Notes: generated by a model not told the origin, from the letters alone. A stretch of 31,467 nt of DNA from Candidatus Hodarchaeota archaeon (GCA_016840305.1 JAEOSP010000227.1:1-31467); one strand, 5' to 3'. Counted from the stretch's first letter, positions 1 through 8,381 are shown. Program-made: numbers and translations.

Positions 1-191
1 CAACAATTAGGAGAAATATTTCAAAACATTTATCAAAATTAGAAATAATATGAAGTTGAATGAATTTCTCCATCAATGAAAAAGATTTTCTCACCCCTAA
101 TTTCATAATGTGAAGGGGAATGGCAATTAATTCTAAAATTTTTGATGGGAATATAACCAATATTCAGATTAAGACAGCAGGTGTATAAGAA

Positions 192-1550
192 ATGGCATTG
201 GATGAAACTGAGAGTGAAATCTTCAGTATAGGCATAGGTGAGTGTGGCAGCAATCTTGTAGGTAGTTATCTTTCAAAATCTAAAAAAGGGGAACTTCCTA
301 AACGCATTCGTGAATATTTGGTTATGAATACCGATCGTGGTGACTTATTAAAGGCACGTAAGAAATATTCGATTTCATCAAAGAGGACTTTACTATATTC
401 TGATGCTGAAATAGGTGTTGGCGGAAAATTTTCTGCTGGTTATGATTCAGTTATAGATTCAGAAGATATCATCTTAAATCAATTGCAAGCCCTTGGATAT
501 GAAGGAATAAGCGGTTTTTGCATTTTTACTAGTTTCGGAGGAGGAACTGGATGTGGTGGTACTCCAGCATTAATTCGTCTCTTAAGAAAACGTTTTGCTG
601 AGCAAGAAAAGAGAAAAATTTTCATATACGTGTTTGGGGTATTACCATTCGTAAATCAATCATCTGAAGCGGTCAATAGTGTTTGGGCTTTGTCCAAGCT
701 CTTGCGTTTACAATTAGAAAAGGGAAACATGGGTCCTGATCTGATTTTACTTCTGTCAAATAATACAATGCTAAAAAGAGTACTAAGTATGCAGCGTGGA
801 GAGGCTGTTGATTTAATCAGCCGTGAGAAGGGGTTGGATCTAACATCTTTAAACACAGAGATTCCCCGACCAAACGTTTTGGGTCAAACTGATACACCAA
901 TACCTGTTCAGATGGAAGAAGCTTTTGTTGAACTAATTAATCCCTTAGCTCTTGAGTCAATTGCCGAAATGCTCTCACCAGGAGTTCCTGAAATCGGAAA
1001 AGAAGTTCTCCCTACTACTGATATTGGAGATTTTGCCTTAAAACTCGATAGTGTTGTAGTCCCAGCAATGTATGATGATATAGCGATTTTCCCTGAAGTA
1101 GGAGGAGTTGGAAATCAACTAGCAGCAGCGGTAGAACATGCTGCAGCCCATTGTAGCTTGACTAATATGGGTAATAATCCAGGAGCTTCCTCTGTATTTT
1201 CTGTGCTTAGTGGTCCAAAAGAAATCGCCCGAGTAGAGTTTGATCCTCTTTTGAAAAAAGCACTTAGCCCATTTTTGGCAAAAGGAGCTAGTATTTCCCC
1301 TACATACTGTGCATATGACGATGAGAAAGCTCGTGCCTCACTATTATTATTATTCGGACTTCCCCGTATTCCTGAATTATATGATATATTAGAAGAAGCA
1401 AAATCATTAATTAATCTTCATAGTGGAAGTTCTGAGTTAAAGCAGCACTGGTTCCAAAGATCAAAGGGAACAACAAAATTGGAATTAGAGAACGCAGTCA
1501 GCGATCTAGAAAAACTATTTGGTATTTATATAAGTCCAGAGCAGAAATAA
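192..1550 (+). CDS. Tubulin/FtsZ-superfamily GTPase (non-canonical, CetZ/FtsZ-like)
   Basis: A predicted GTP-binding, filament-forming cytoskeletal protein. Seen: an N-terminal nucleotide loop GECGSN at residues 16-21, an NTD motif at 46-48, and the tubulin signature loop GGGTGCGG at 116-123. A T5-like stretch begins at about LPFVNQSSEA (151-160). A D-I-G-D segment at 277-280 could be the T7 catalytic loop. At 452 aa it is longer than a usual archaeal FtsZ core (about 370 aa), and I see no obvious short C-terminal SepF/FtsA-binding tail. The ATG is preceded by AGGTG at a spacing of about 9. The next gene, encoding a helical protein, follows after 49 nt, so an operon is likely. The superfamily call is firm. 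Whether it belongs to FtsZ, CetZ, an FtsZ-like family or an Asgard-specific clade cannot be decided by eye. Confidence 0.85.
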   Translation: MALDETESEIFSIGIGECGSNLVGSYLSKSKKGELPKRIREYLVMNTDRGDLLKARKKYSISSKRTLLYSDAEIGVGGKFSAGYDSVIDSEDIILNQLQALGYEGISGFCIFTSFGGGTGCGGTPALIRLLRKRFAEQEKRKIFIYVFGVLPFVNQSSEAVNSVWALSKLLRLQLEKGNMGPDLILLLSNNTMLKRVLSMQRGEAVDLISREKGLDLTSLNTEIPRPNVLGQTDTPIPVQMEEAFVELINPLALESIAEMLSPGVPEIGKEVLPTTDIGDFALKLDSVVVPAMYDDIAIFPEVGGVGNQLAAAVEHAAAHCSLTNMGNNPGASSVFSVLSGPKEIARVEFDPLLKKALSPFLAKGASISPTYCAYDDEKARASLLLLFGLPRIPELYDILEEAKSLINLHSGSSELKQHWFQRSKGTTKLELENAVSDLEKLFGIYISPEQK

Positions 1551-1599
1551 GAGGAGTTCTGATTCAATAGAGTTTCTGTTAATTCTGAAAGAGGAAATA

Positions 1600-2628
1600 A
1601 TGTCAATGAATGATAGAAAAGAATATCCCTTTCAAGACACTCAAAACCGAAAATGGCCAAGAGAAAGTGATTCATTAGGAAATGTTGAAACAAAAATAGA
1701 TTTTCTAATCAATCTAAATTTGCAAATGCTGAATTTAATTATTACGCTTAGCTCTTGGATACATAAAAAGGAGACTCTTCCCGAGAATATATTGAAAGAA
1801 TTGAGGCTTATACAAACCACTTTACCAAAATTATTTACAGCTGAAGGGTCAAAACTTGTTTTCATGGAAAATATTCAGAATATGAACATGAAAATTGATG
1901 AATTGTTGGAGAAATATAATTATCTTATTAGCGAGAAAGAAGTGTTAGATACTCCTTTTACCGCTCGTACAATAACACAATCTAAAAAGCAAGATTTTCT
2001 TAGGGAGGTAACTGAGGATGACAGATGGGGTATTATTGAATCCATCGAATCCATATTACGTTCCTATTCAAACCTGTCACATTTAGCATTTCCGAGCTTT
2101 TATTTTGTAGCCTGTCGTGAGATATTATATTACAATTTAACAAAAGACCTCTCTCATCCTAATTCCCATGAAATATCCCAGATTCCAGCATTAAGATTGA
2201 AAAATTTAATATTAAAACTATTACGTGAAGCTCCTTCAGCACGTTTATTACAAAACCTGAAAAAGATGTACCCTCTGGAAAACAGTAGACTAATAGACAG
2301 TTCCGAGGAGGAGGCAATACGTAATATTGTACAAAAATACTTTTCAAATGTCTCTGACTTCCTTGAAGATAAACGAACGTTACTCGACACGATCCGTGTG
2401 AGTAATACGGTATTGAACCAATACGATCTGGGTCCCGGAGATTTGGAATCAAGAATTCCTAATGTATCGTTTACAATCGTTAAAGAGGTACAAAAGGAGT
2501 TACAAGGTGCTAAAGAAAACGAATTTCAACAATTTATATTTTCTGAAACAATTGTCCTTATTCATCGTCTTAATGCCTATGTTTTGCAGAATGAAAGGTT
2601 TAAATTACTCCTTCGTATGCTTAAATAG
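1600..2628 (+). CDS. Unknown helical protein downstream of tubulin-family GTPase
   Basis: I do not recognise this 342-aa protein. It looks soluble and almost wholly helical, with many Leu, Ile, Glu and Lys and no membrane segment, signal peptide or cysteine cluster. The first 30 residues are polar and charged. A helical part at about 30-125 (ending in a Lys/Glu-rich stretch) is followed by a second part from about residue 145. The ATG at 1600 has AGAGG about 6 nt upstream, a good ribosome binding site. It follows the GTPase gene by 49 nt on the same strand, so the two are probably co-transcribed and this may be a filament partner or adaptor. That role is inferred from position only. Confidence 0.75.
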   Translation: MSMNDRKEYPFQDTQNRKWPRESDSLGNVETKIDFLINLNLQMLNLIITLSSWIHKKETLPENILKELRLIQTTLPKLFTAEGSKLVFMENIQNMNMKIDELLEKYNYLISEKEVLDTPFTARTITQSKKQDFLREVTEDDRWGIIESIESILRSYSNLSHLAFPSFYFVACREILYYNLTKDLSHPNSHEISQIPALRLKNLILKLLREAPSARLLQNLKKMYPLENSRLIDSSEEEAIRNIVQKYFSNVSDFLEDKRTLLDTIRVSNTVLNQYDLGPGDLESRIPNVSFTIVKEVQKELQGAKENEFQQFIFSETIVLIHRLNAYVLQNERFKLLLRMLK

Positions 2629-2786
2629 AAAAACGTCTGTTATTCATACTTTCGATAAAGATCTCCTTAGATAGCAAATTCTCCTCAATAATTGTTGAAA
2701 CGAAAACTTCTTTTACAACAATCTCGCAGTCAAAACCATAAAGTAATTAACAAATTTTCGTAGTTACAAGCTAGTGAAGTGAGAAC

Positions 2787-3653
2787 TTGGGAATTGAAGA
2801 TAGCCTTAAAAGAATTGAAACATTGAATAAACAAGTATTAACCATTCTTAGCGAAAGTCAGGATTTTTCTCAAATCCGTTCGGAGCTTGAGAAGTCTCTT
2901 CACAATTTTTCGTTAGTAGTGATGGATTTAGAGGCTAAATTCCAGGAGAATGCTCGTACTATCGTTCGTCAAGTCCAAGAGTCGTATTCAGGTCTAAATC
3001 CTCAGGTTATAAGTTCTATTGCACAATTACCTCCTGTTCTTGCATCGTTAGAAGAATCTCTCGGTGAACTAGATACTGTATTTGGGAATACTCAAAAAGA
3101 TATTAAAAGAGACCTGGAATCTATTAAGGCTAGCTATGTCACCGAAGTTGTTGGAAAAATGGGGGAGTTATCTAGAGATCTTACAGATATGGTTAGAAAT
3201 TCTACAGAAAAAACCAATAATCAATATGAGACCAGTATCACTAGTTTTGTTTCCATTACTGAAGATCTGAAAGGAATGGAAACTAATCTGAAGGCCTTGA
3301 TCGAAAATCAAACAGATCAGCTTGCTACAGTAGCGGAGCTCCGAGATAGAGTTAATGCAATAATCCAAGTAGAACTATCGTCATTAAGAGATCGAATTAC
3401 CATATATCTTGAAAACTCTGTAAATGAACTGAAAACATCCGTTACTGAACGATTAATGGTTCAAGATGGAAGTATTCAACGTCTAAATAAAGCAGTCGAA
3501 CAATTAAGTCAATCAGTAGTCCTTTTACCTGAAGTAATTAAAAATGAGGTAAACCTGGCCGTTGATACTAAACTTATTTCCTCAATCAATAATATGGAAA
3601 AAGAAAACAAGAAAATGATTGCGATAATTCTCAAGACCCTTCGTGAAAAGTAA
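2787..3653 (+). CDS. Long coiled-coil protein
   Basis: A 288-aa protein that is nearly all coiled coil. Hydrophobic residues recur every 3-4 positions from about residue 5 to the end, with almost no Pro or Gly after about residue 90. There is no membrane segment or enzymatic motif. The start is a TTG preceded by a GTGAG-like site; no in-frame ATG lies near the N-terminus. It lies about 158 nt after the helical protein gene and converges with the longin/roadblock-like gene, whose stop is only 9 nt away. Methyl-accepting-chemotaxis or SMC-like resemblance would be superficial. A structural or scaffolding role for the neighbouring GTPase is possible but inferred only from context. Confidence 0.75.
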   Translation: MGIEDSLKRIETLNKQVLTILSESQDFSQIRSELEKSLHNFSLVVMDLEAKFQENARTIVRQVQESYSGLNPQVISSIAQLPPVLASLEESLGELDTVFGNTQKDIKRDLESIKASYVTEVVGKMGELSRDLTDMVRNSTEKTNNQYETSITSFVSITEDLKGMETNLKALIENQTDQLATVAELRDRVNAIIQVELSSLRDRITIYLENSVNELKTSVTERLMVQDGSIQRLNKAVEQLSQSVVLLPEVIKNEVNLAVDTKLISSINNMEKENKKMIAIILKTLREK

Positions 3654-3662
3654 GAAAATCAT

Positions 3663-4430
3663 TTACGCAGCAGAACTGATTCTTTCAAAATTGTAAGCCT
3701 CATAAACTCCTTTTCTTGTCAAATATTTCAGGATATCAAAAATTTCCGATCCATTTTCTACTCCAAATCGTTCTAAGCAGTCTTGAAAAGATATCATACT
3801 GCTACGTTCTTGTTGGTATGTAATTAATTCATCAATTTTCTCAAGAACAATTTTTCTAAGAATTTTTTGGAATTTGGGGAAATCACGATAAAACGTATAC
3901 GTTTTATCCCCTCTTGCTGTTAGCTCGAATAGTAAAGACGTAGGATATTTCAAATATTCACTTAAACTTGCATAAGAATCTAGATAAATACGAGACATTT
4001 TATCACGGAAAAAACTGGTATTAATTAGAGTCTCCAATCCAGTAAATGCACCTCTGCGGAAAATAGGATCCATAAGTTCTTCTGAATAAATAATTTCAAC
4101 CTCTTTAACGATATTCAACAAGTCCTTACGAAGATTATACTCTTCTCTTTCAGCACTATCTTTGTCTAAAATGACAAAAGCGATAGCATTAACACGATCT
4201 CCCTGTTCAAGGATCATTCGTGTTCCTTCGGTATCCCTTCCTCCTTCACTAGTTCCTCCAAAGCCAACGGTTTGTAAAGAGTTTTCAGACATAACTTCTT
4301 TACCAAAAGTTTGCAGAGCAAGAATCAATGAGCCAACCATATCTTCGTCTCTATCGGTAGCACCAAAAGATTGACTATATATAGTAAATCCTTCATCTGT
4401 TATGAAATAAACCCCTTTAAGGCGGACCAT
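3663..4430 (-). CDS. Longin/roadblock-like domain protein with C-terminal helical/winged-helix region
   Basis: The N-terminal ~110 residues read as an alternating beta/alpha longin- or roadblock-like fold. It opens with a strand of the type LKGVYFITDEGF and a helix DMVGSLILALQTFGKEV. A Gly-rich turn (FGGTSEGG) and a strand with hydrophobic character (VNAIAFVILD) follow. The C-terminal ~70 residues resemble a winged helix (SFQDCLERFGVENGSEIF). Such domains serve as small-GTPase and membrane-trafficking platforms in Asgard archaea. The longest frame begins at GTG 4439, but the ATG at 4430 has a GTGA motif 5 nt upstream and is preferred. The gene is divergent from the nucleotidyltransferase at 4555. 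The fold call is by pattern only. Confidence 0.65.
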   Translation of the reverse strand: MVRLKGVYFITDEGFTIYSQSFGATDRDEDMVGSLILALQTFGKEVMSENSLQTVGFGGTSEGGRDTEGTRMILEQGDRVNAIAFVILDKDSAEREEYNLRKDLLNIVKEVEIIYSEELMDPIFRRGAFTGLETLINTSFFRDKMSRIYLDSYASLSEYLKYPTSLLFELTARGDKTYTFYRDFPKFQKILRKIVLEKIDELITYQQERSSMISFQDCLERFGVENGSEIFDILKYLTRKGVYEAYNFERISSAA

Positions 4431-4470
4431 ATCATTCACGCTGAAATTAGTATAAGGAATAATAAAAGCG

Positions 4471-4540
4471 TTTGATATAAAAAAATACCTACACTACCCA
4501 ATATTTCATAAGAAGATAAAACTAATTAAACTATATCAAA
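4471..4540. promoter_or_regulatory. 9-bp inverted repeat in divergent intergenic region
   Basis: TTTGATATA at 4471-4479 is the exact reverse complement of TATATCAAA at 4532-4540. The pair sits between the divergent longin/roadblock-like gene and the nucleotidyltransferase gene. Both arms are AT-rich, so they may be TATA-type promoter parts for the two directions rather than a protein-binding operator. Confidence 0.3.
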
Positions 4541-4554
4541 AGTAATGATTTAAG

Positions 4555-5520
4555 ATGAGAAGTTCAGAATCTATAATAAATGAGATTTCAGCATTTATTT
4601 TAGCAGCAGGAAGGGGAACTCGTTTGTATCCATACTCGCAAAAAATATCTAAACCTCTTCTCCCGATTCTGAATAAAGAGTTGATAATTCATTCCATTGA
4701 ACGGTTATTAAAAGCTGGAATTTCAAATATAGGTATCGTAATAAAAGAAAATGAACAACAGATACCTTTATTGCTCCAAAAAGTATATCCTAATAGGTAC
4801 TTCCAATATATTACCCAAAAGATACCTCTGGGGACAGGTCATGCCGTACTTCAAATAGAACACAGAGTAAAAACTGAAAATTTCATTGTCGTTGCTGGTG
4901 ACTCATTATTTTCAGCTGATTTTCTCCACAGCATCTGCGTTCATCATTTAAAAAATCAATATTCGACAACGCTAGCATTAGAAGAGATGAATTACGAAGA
5001 AATGCATCATTCTTCGACTGTTGATTATCACAATGAACAAGTATGGGCAATACTCGAAAAACCTCAGACTGAAGACGAAATATTAAGTAATTTGAATTCA
5101 GCTGCTTGTTATGTATTTTCTTCTACCATATTCAACTCGCTTAAGTACATTAAGAAGTCCCAGCGCAATGAATATGAATTAGCATCAGCAATCAATCACT
5201 TAATTAAGAGAGGGATGATAGTAGGAGGGGATATTGCGTCTCAGGTTCACCATATCAGTAATTCCTATGATTTGTGGAAATTAAATATGGATTTTTTGCG
5301 TATAACGAAATTTAAGGATATTAATGGAAATTTAATTGCCAGGGAAACCAAAATCGAACCTTCTGCTAAATTATCAAATTCTATTGTTGGCATGCAATCA
5401 GAGATTGGAAAAAATGTTAAACTTGAAAAAACAGTTGTTCTTCCAAATTCTCTGGTTAATATTAGTTATAAGAACTCTCTGGTTTTATCAGAGCACGCAG
5501 AAAGTTTTATGGGAGAATGA
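4555..5520 (+). CDS. Sugar-1-phosphate nucleotidyltransferase (RmlA/GlmU N-terminal type)
   Basis: Transfers a nucleotidyl group from an NTP to a sugar 1-phosphate, giving activated sugars for glycans or lipid-linked saccharides. Seen: the NTP_transferase signature FILAAGRGTRLYP at about residues 12-24, KPLLPILNKELIIHSI, a substrate-binding GTGHAV, and the metal-binding Asp in VVAGDSLFS at about residue 120. The Rossmann-like domain runs to about residue 240. The tail (LIARETKIEPSAKL, then NSIVGMQSEIGKNVKL) is the start of a left-handed beta-helix, but only 3-4 coils are present. It is therefore shorter (321 aa) than the usual archaeal RmlA/GlmU-like proteins of about 350-420 aa. The sugar specificity cannot be read from the sequence. 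Confidence 0.88.
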   Translation: MRSSESIINEISAFILAAGRGTRLYPYSQKISKPLLPILNKELIIHSIERLLKAGISNIGIVIKENEQQIPLLLQKVYPNRYFQYITQKIPLGTGHAVLQIEHRVKTENFIVVAGDSLFSADFLHSICVHHLKNQYSTTLALEEMNYEEMHHSSTVDYHNEQVWAILEKPQTEDEILSNLNSAACYVFSSTIFNSLKYIKKSQRNEYELASAINHLIKRGMIVGGDIASQVHHISNSYDLWKLNMDFLRITKFKDINGNLIARETKIEPSAKLSNSIVGMQSEIGKNVKLEKTVVLPNSLVNISYKNSLVLSEHAESFMGE

Positions 5521-5544
5521 CTTCTTAAATGCTTACAACTAATA

Positions 5545-5628
5545 GGATGAGAATTTTGTCTAGTCGATCTTATATTTCTTTAGAGAGGAGAGTAATCAAG
5601 GACTCTCATCCCCTCTCGGAATTTTTTT
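5545..5628 (+). terminator. Terminator-like hairpin with interleaved alternative stem
   Basis: GAGAGG (5583-5588) can pair with CCTCTC (5612-5617), followed by seven Ts at 5622-5628, a plausible terminator for the nucleotidyltransferase gene. GGATGAGA (5545-5552) is also exactly complementary to TCTCATCC (5604-5611). The two pairings cross, so they form either a pseudoknot or mutually exclusive structures. The start codon of the RING gene lies 11 nt after the T run. Confidence 0.45.
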
Positions 5629-5638
5629 CGGTGGATAC

Positions 5639-6598
5639 ATGAAATCCAATGTAAATAGATTCACGCGTTTATCACGAGAAAAAACAACAGGTAACGTTAT
5701 CCTTATATCAGCGGTATTTGTAGGAGTATTATTATTCATCAGAACCGGATTTATTACTGCTAAGGATCAGCTCATGTTTTTTGCTGTTTCAGCTTCGATC
5801 ATTGCTTTATCAGTTTTTGTCCATAAAAGCCTCCGAAAACCTTTTTTTAGCGAAGTCTCTCGATATATTAGTAGTTTACATGATCAGAGAATAGATATTC
5901 AACAGATTTTTGTTAGTATCGATTTAATAGAATCTTTTCAGCTTCTGAGTAATGTAGAGACAGTGATATCTCAGATTCAAGGATATTATGATACAGTATC
6001 TGATTTACTAAAACAAGCAAATAGGGAAATAGCTCTAAGGAAACATCCATTTCAATCATCAGAAGTTCAAAAGCTTTTACGCATTAACATAAATTCTGCT
6101 CAAGAAGTTCTACTAGCTATTGAAAAAAAGCAACATAACATAATTTTACTTGCAAGAACACGTAGTCAAATATTCCAAACTATAAATAATCGAATAACAC
6201 GGCCCCAAAATGAGATTGAGCTTGATTATCTTAACTATCGTGCTCAGAAAGATCAACCTGAACTATTAATTGATTCTACTTTGATTTCTGATATTCTACA
6301 CCATGCGTTGGAAAATGGAGAATTAGTGGGAAGGGTGAAAAAGGACAGATTAGGGGAAGAAATTCTCGTTATGAGAGAATCCAAAGTTCAAATTAGTGAT
6401 AGCTTGATTTCATGGCAAGATACAAATACAACTACCGAATATTGTGTAATTTGCAGACAATCAATACAATCATCAGGAGAAAAAGTTATCTGTCCTGAAT
6501 GTAATAACGCTTTTCACAGAACTCACCTATTAGAGTGGCTAAAAGTTTTTAACCAATGTCCGATGTGCCACCATAAAATTAGAGGCGTTTTGGAGTAA
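5639..6598 (+). CDS. Membrane-anchored RING-finger protein (candidate E3 ubiquitin ligase)
   Basis: Two hydrophobic segments at residues about 18-38 and 43-63 form an N-terminal membrane hairpin. A ~200-residue cytosolic helical region follows, and then a C-terminal zinc finger. Ligand candidates are C269, C272, C285, C288, H293, H296, C307 and C310. The finger contains FHRTHLLEWL and ends CPMC, typical of RING-H2 E3 ligases that recruit an E2. Spacing is C-x2-C-x12-C-x2-C-x4-H-x2-H-x10-C-x2-C, a C4H2C2 variant that lies between RING and PHD/RINGv order. A weak winged-helix-like stretch (STLISDILHHALENGELVGRV) precedes it. The start ATG has GGTGG upstream. Asgard archaea are known to encode ubiquitin-system genes. 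No ubiquitin, E1 or E2 gene is in this window, so the function is inferred. Confidence 0.85.
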   Translation: MKSNVNRFTRLSREKTTGNVILISAVFVGVLLFIRTGFITAKDQLMFFAVSASIIALSVFVHKSLRKPFFSEVSRYISSLHDQRIDIQQIFVSIDLIESFQLLSNVETVISQIQGYYDTVSDLLKQANREIALRKHPFQSSEVQKLLRININSAQEVLLAIEKKQHNIILLARTRSQIFQTINNRITRPQNEIELDYLNYRAQKDQPELLIDSTLISDILHHALENGELVGRVKKDRLGEEILVMRESKVQISDSLISWQDTNTTTEYCVICRQSIQSSGEKVICPECNNAFHRTHLLEWLKVFNQCPMCHHKIRGVLE

Positions 6599-6619
6599 AA
6601 AAAGATATTTCTTTTTTTT
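6597..6619 (+). terminator. A/T hairpin terminator after RING gene
   Basis: Seven As plus GA (6597-6605) pair with TC plus Ts (6610-6618) around a TATT loop, overlapping the stop codon of the RING gene. Weak A-T pairing with a long T run fits an archaeal T-rich terminator. Confidence 0.55.
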
Positions 6620-6845
6620 ACTAATTAATATACAATTACGGGTGGAAGGAAATATTTTGTTGCATTCTTTTTGTTAGTGAGTTTCAATGAAATTATGAAA
6701 GGTAACATTTTTAATTTTTTACGATTAGGAAATTAATCACACCTATCACGAAAACCTTACCAGAAATTAGTATTCATTTCTCAAAGGAGCACACCTTATT
6801 ACGAGAAATGATCAACCCAGTTATTGCACTTAAGGTGAACCACTG

Positions 6846-7346
6846 TTGGAATTAGGAGGATTAGACGAATTAGACACTCAAATCAAATTATTTCATTTGG
6901 GTATCGAATCCTTCAGCCCTTATGCTAACCAAGGTAAAGTAGATATGATTATTAGATCTGAAGCTGATGAAATAGTCCGATATGCGGATATTAAAGTTTG
7001 TACAGGAGTTCCTACAGAAGATCAGATCGTTTGGAAGGTAGATTTCTCCTTTTTTTTAAACAATGAAAGTTTTCTTGTTTTTTCTGTTCGTTTGCCTGAT
7101 GAAGATGAAAGGATGGAGAAGCATCATCTGATCATAAAATCAAAAATCTTTCTTAGAATTGTTAAAAGGGAGAAATTGACAATGGAAGATAGCAATTGGG
7201 TTTTATCATTACCTTTTTCCGATTTACAGCAGTTAACTAAGAAAACTAGACCGAAAAAGCTACCTAAGCTTGTTAATGCCTTTAAACCATTCTTTGATAA
7301 CTGGCAAATATTTGTGGATTGGAAGGAGAAACCTACCAAACTTTAA
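6846..7346 (+). CDS. Orphan PD-(D/E)XK nuclease-like protein
   Basis: A 166-aa protein with a recognisable restriction-endonuclease-like core: E21, the strand G-K-V-D33-M-I-I, then the strand Y-A-D48-I-K50-V. This fits a D...DxK catalytic pattern as in DUF4365-type or Holliday-resolvase-like folds. The remainder is a beta-rich part (VWKVDFSFFLNNESFLVFSV) and a basic, Lys-rich helical end (TKKTRPKKLPKL). The start is a TTG with GGTGA 7 nt upstream (6834-6838); an in-frame TAA at 6831 excludes a longer form except via CTG. It is preceded by a 247-nt gap and converges with the PAC2 gene. No partner methylase or helicase is adjacent, so the biological role is unknown. Confidence 0.65.
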   Translation: MELGGLDELDTQIKLFHLGIESFSPYANQGKVDMIIRSEADEIVRYADIKVCTGVPTEDQIVWKVDFSFFLNNESFLVFSVRLPDEDERMEKHHLIIKSKIFLRIVKREKLTMEDSNWVLSLPFSDLQQLTKKTRPKKLPKLVNAFKPFFDNWQIFVDWKEKPTKL

Positions 7347-7376
7347 CCAACATGTGATCAGCTTATTTTTCTAATT

Positions 7377-8156
7377 CTAAACATATAACCCCTTACTCGG
7401 ACCTAGAGCGTCTTGTTGGGATACCTGACGGTTTTTTTCTGCTAGTTCCATGAAGGAACGTTGAATTTTTTCAGCATCTTCCAATAATTTAGAGATATTG
7501 ATATCAAGACCTTTTATTTTGTTAACACCTTCAATTAATCGAGCTGCTCCTCCAGGATCAGGGTAAGGGGATGAAATTGGTACCAATAAGGAAATTCCTT
7601 CAATAGGTGAAAGTAAAGCTTCATTCATGACAGCACCAGAAAGGCCTGAGATGAATCCTGTATGAGGTTTTGGGAAATTATGTTTTTTAATATCTTCATT
7701 CTCCTGATAGACCTGGGGTTCACAGACAAGAAAAACATTATCTGATTTATCATCAGGGGAGTCTGATACAAAACCATCTAAGCAAATAACTTGTTTTGTC
7801 CCATTCTGTAAGGCCCAATGCATCATCGCCCTCGCCAAGTAATAATATGCTTGAGGAGGGCATGGAGATTCTCCAATCAAAATTCCAATTTTCCGATCCT
7901 TGCCACCATAAATTCGATAAGGATAAGCTAAAATACCATCAATAAATACAGATACTGGGGGTATTAATGGAGAGCGAATAGATCCAATCCATTCCAACTT
8001 CAGTTCACTAATAATGTGCTTGGCTGCAATATTACCTACTAAACCGTGACCTGGAAATCCAACAACTATCAATTCGGGAGTAATGTCACTAGTGCATTCA
8101 CACACAGTTTGATCAGCATCTGTTCTTAAGATAAATTCGGATGAATGATCTGTCAT
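7377..8156 (-). CDS. PAC2-family protein (proteasome assembly chaperone 2-like, archaeal DUF75)
   Basis: Matches the PAC2 family. The N-terminal strand-loop ELIVVGFPGHGLVGNIAAKH (residues about 28-47) is the family hallmark. SIRSPLIPPVSVFIDG, a Gly/Asp-rich GGKDRKIGILIGESP, and a purine-phosphorylase-like core with VICLDGFVSD and ISGLSGAVMNEA follow. The length of 259 aa is normal. In eukaryotes PAC2 helps build the 20S proteasome alpha ring. The archaeal homologues are thought to act similarly but are not proven to. The ATG at 8156 has GAGGA upstream. It is divergent from the FKBP-like gene, with a long inverted repeat between them. Confidence 0.88.
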   Translation of the reverse strand: MTDHSSEFILRTDADQTVCECTSDITPELIVVGFPGHGLVGNIAAKHIISELKLEWIGSIRSPLIPPVSVFIDGILAYPYRIYGGKDRKIGILIGESPCPPQAYYYLARAMMHWALQNGTKQVICLDGFVSDSPDDKSDNVFLVCEPQVYQENEDIKKHNFPKPHTGFISGLSGAVMNEALLSPIEGISLLVPISSPYPDPGGAARLIEGVNKIKGLDINISKLLEDAEKIQRSFMELAEKNRQVSQQDALGPSKGLYV

Positions 8157-8183
8157 TTTTATTCCTCTTATTTAACAAAACTT

Positions 8184-8248
8184 ATGATTAAAACTGTTAT
8201 TAGTAATATTCATTTAAGAAATACTATCATTTATACAGTTTTAGTCAT
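8184..8248. promoter_or_regulatory. 14-bp inverted repeat (13/14) between divergent PAC2 and FKBP-like genes
   Basis: ATGATTAAAACTGT at 8184-8197 matches the reverse complement of ACAGTTTTAGTCAT at 8235-8248 in 13 of 14 positions. The spacer is 37 nt. In RNA from the + strand the one mismatch becomes a G-U pair. The site lies 28 nt upstream of the PAC2 start and about 134 nt upstream of the FKBP-like start. It could be a shared operator or an RNA hairpin. Confidence 0.45.
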
Positions 8249-8381
8249 TATTGATTAAAAAAGCTTCTATGATCTATTCAATGTCTGTTTATTTAGGAAA
8301 ATGTTTGAAATTTCCCCTCTTAGATAGCACTTCCCCTAGAAATACACAAGAAATACAAGCGGAAAAGATAAAGATTTTTTG

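Noticed and set aside
1..191. GGAGAAAT/ATTTCTCC inverted repeat at 10-17 and 64-71
   Set aside because: Only 8 bp with a 46-nt spacer at the window edge; likely chance in AT-rich DNA.
2159..2452. Opposite-strand frames within the 1600-2628 gene
   Set aside because: They are shadows of a better-supported gene with a good ribosome binding site and no protein-like features of their own.
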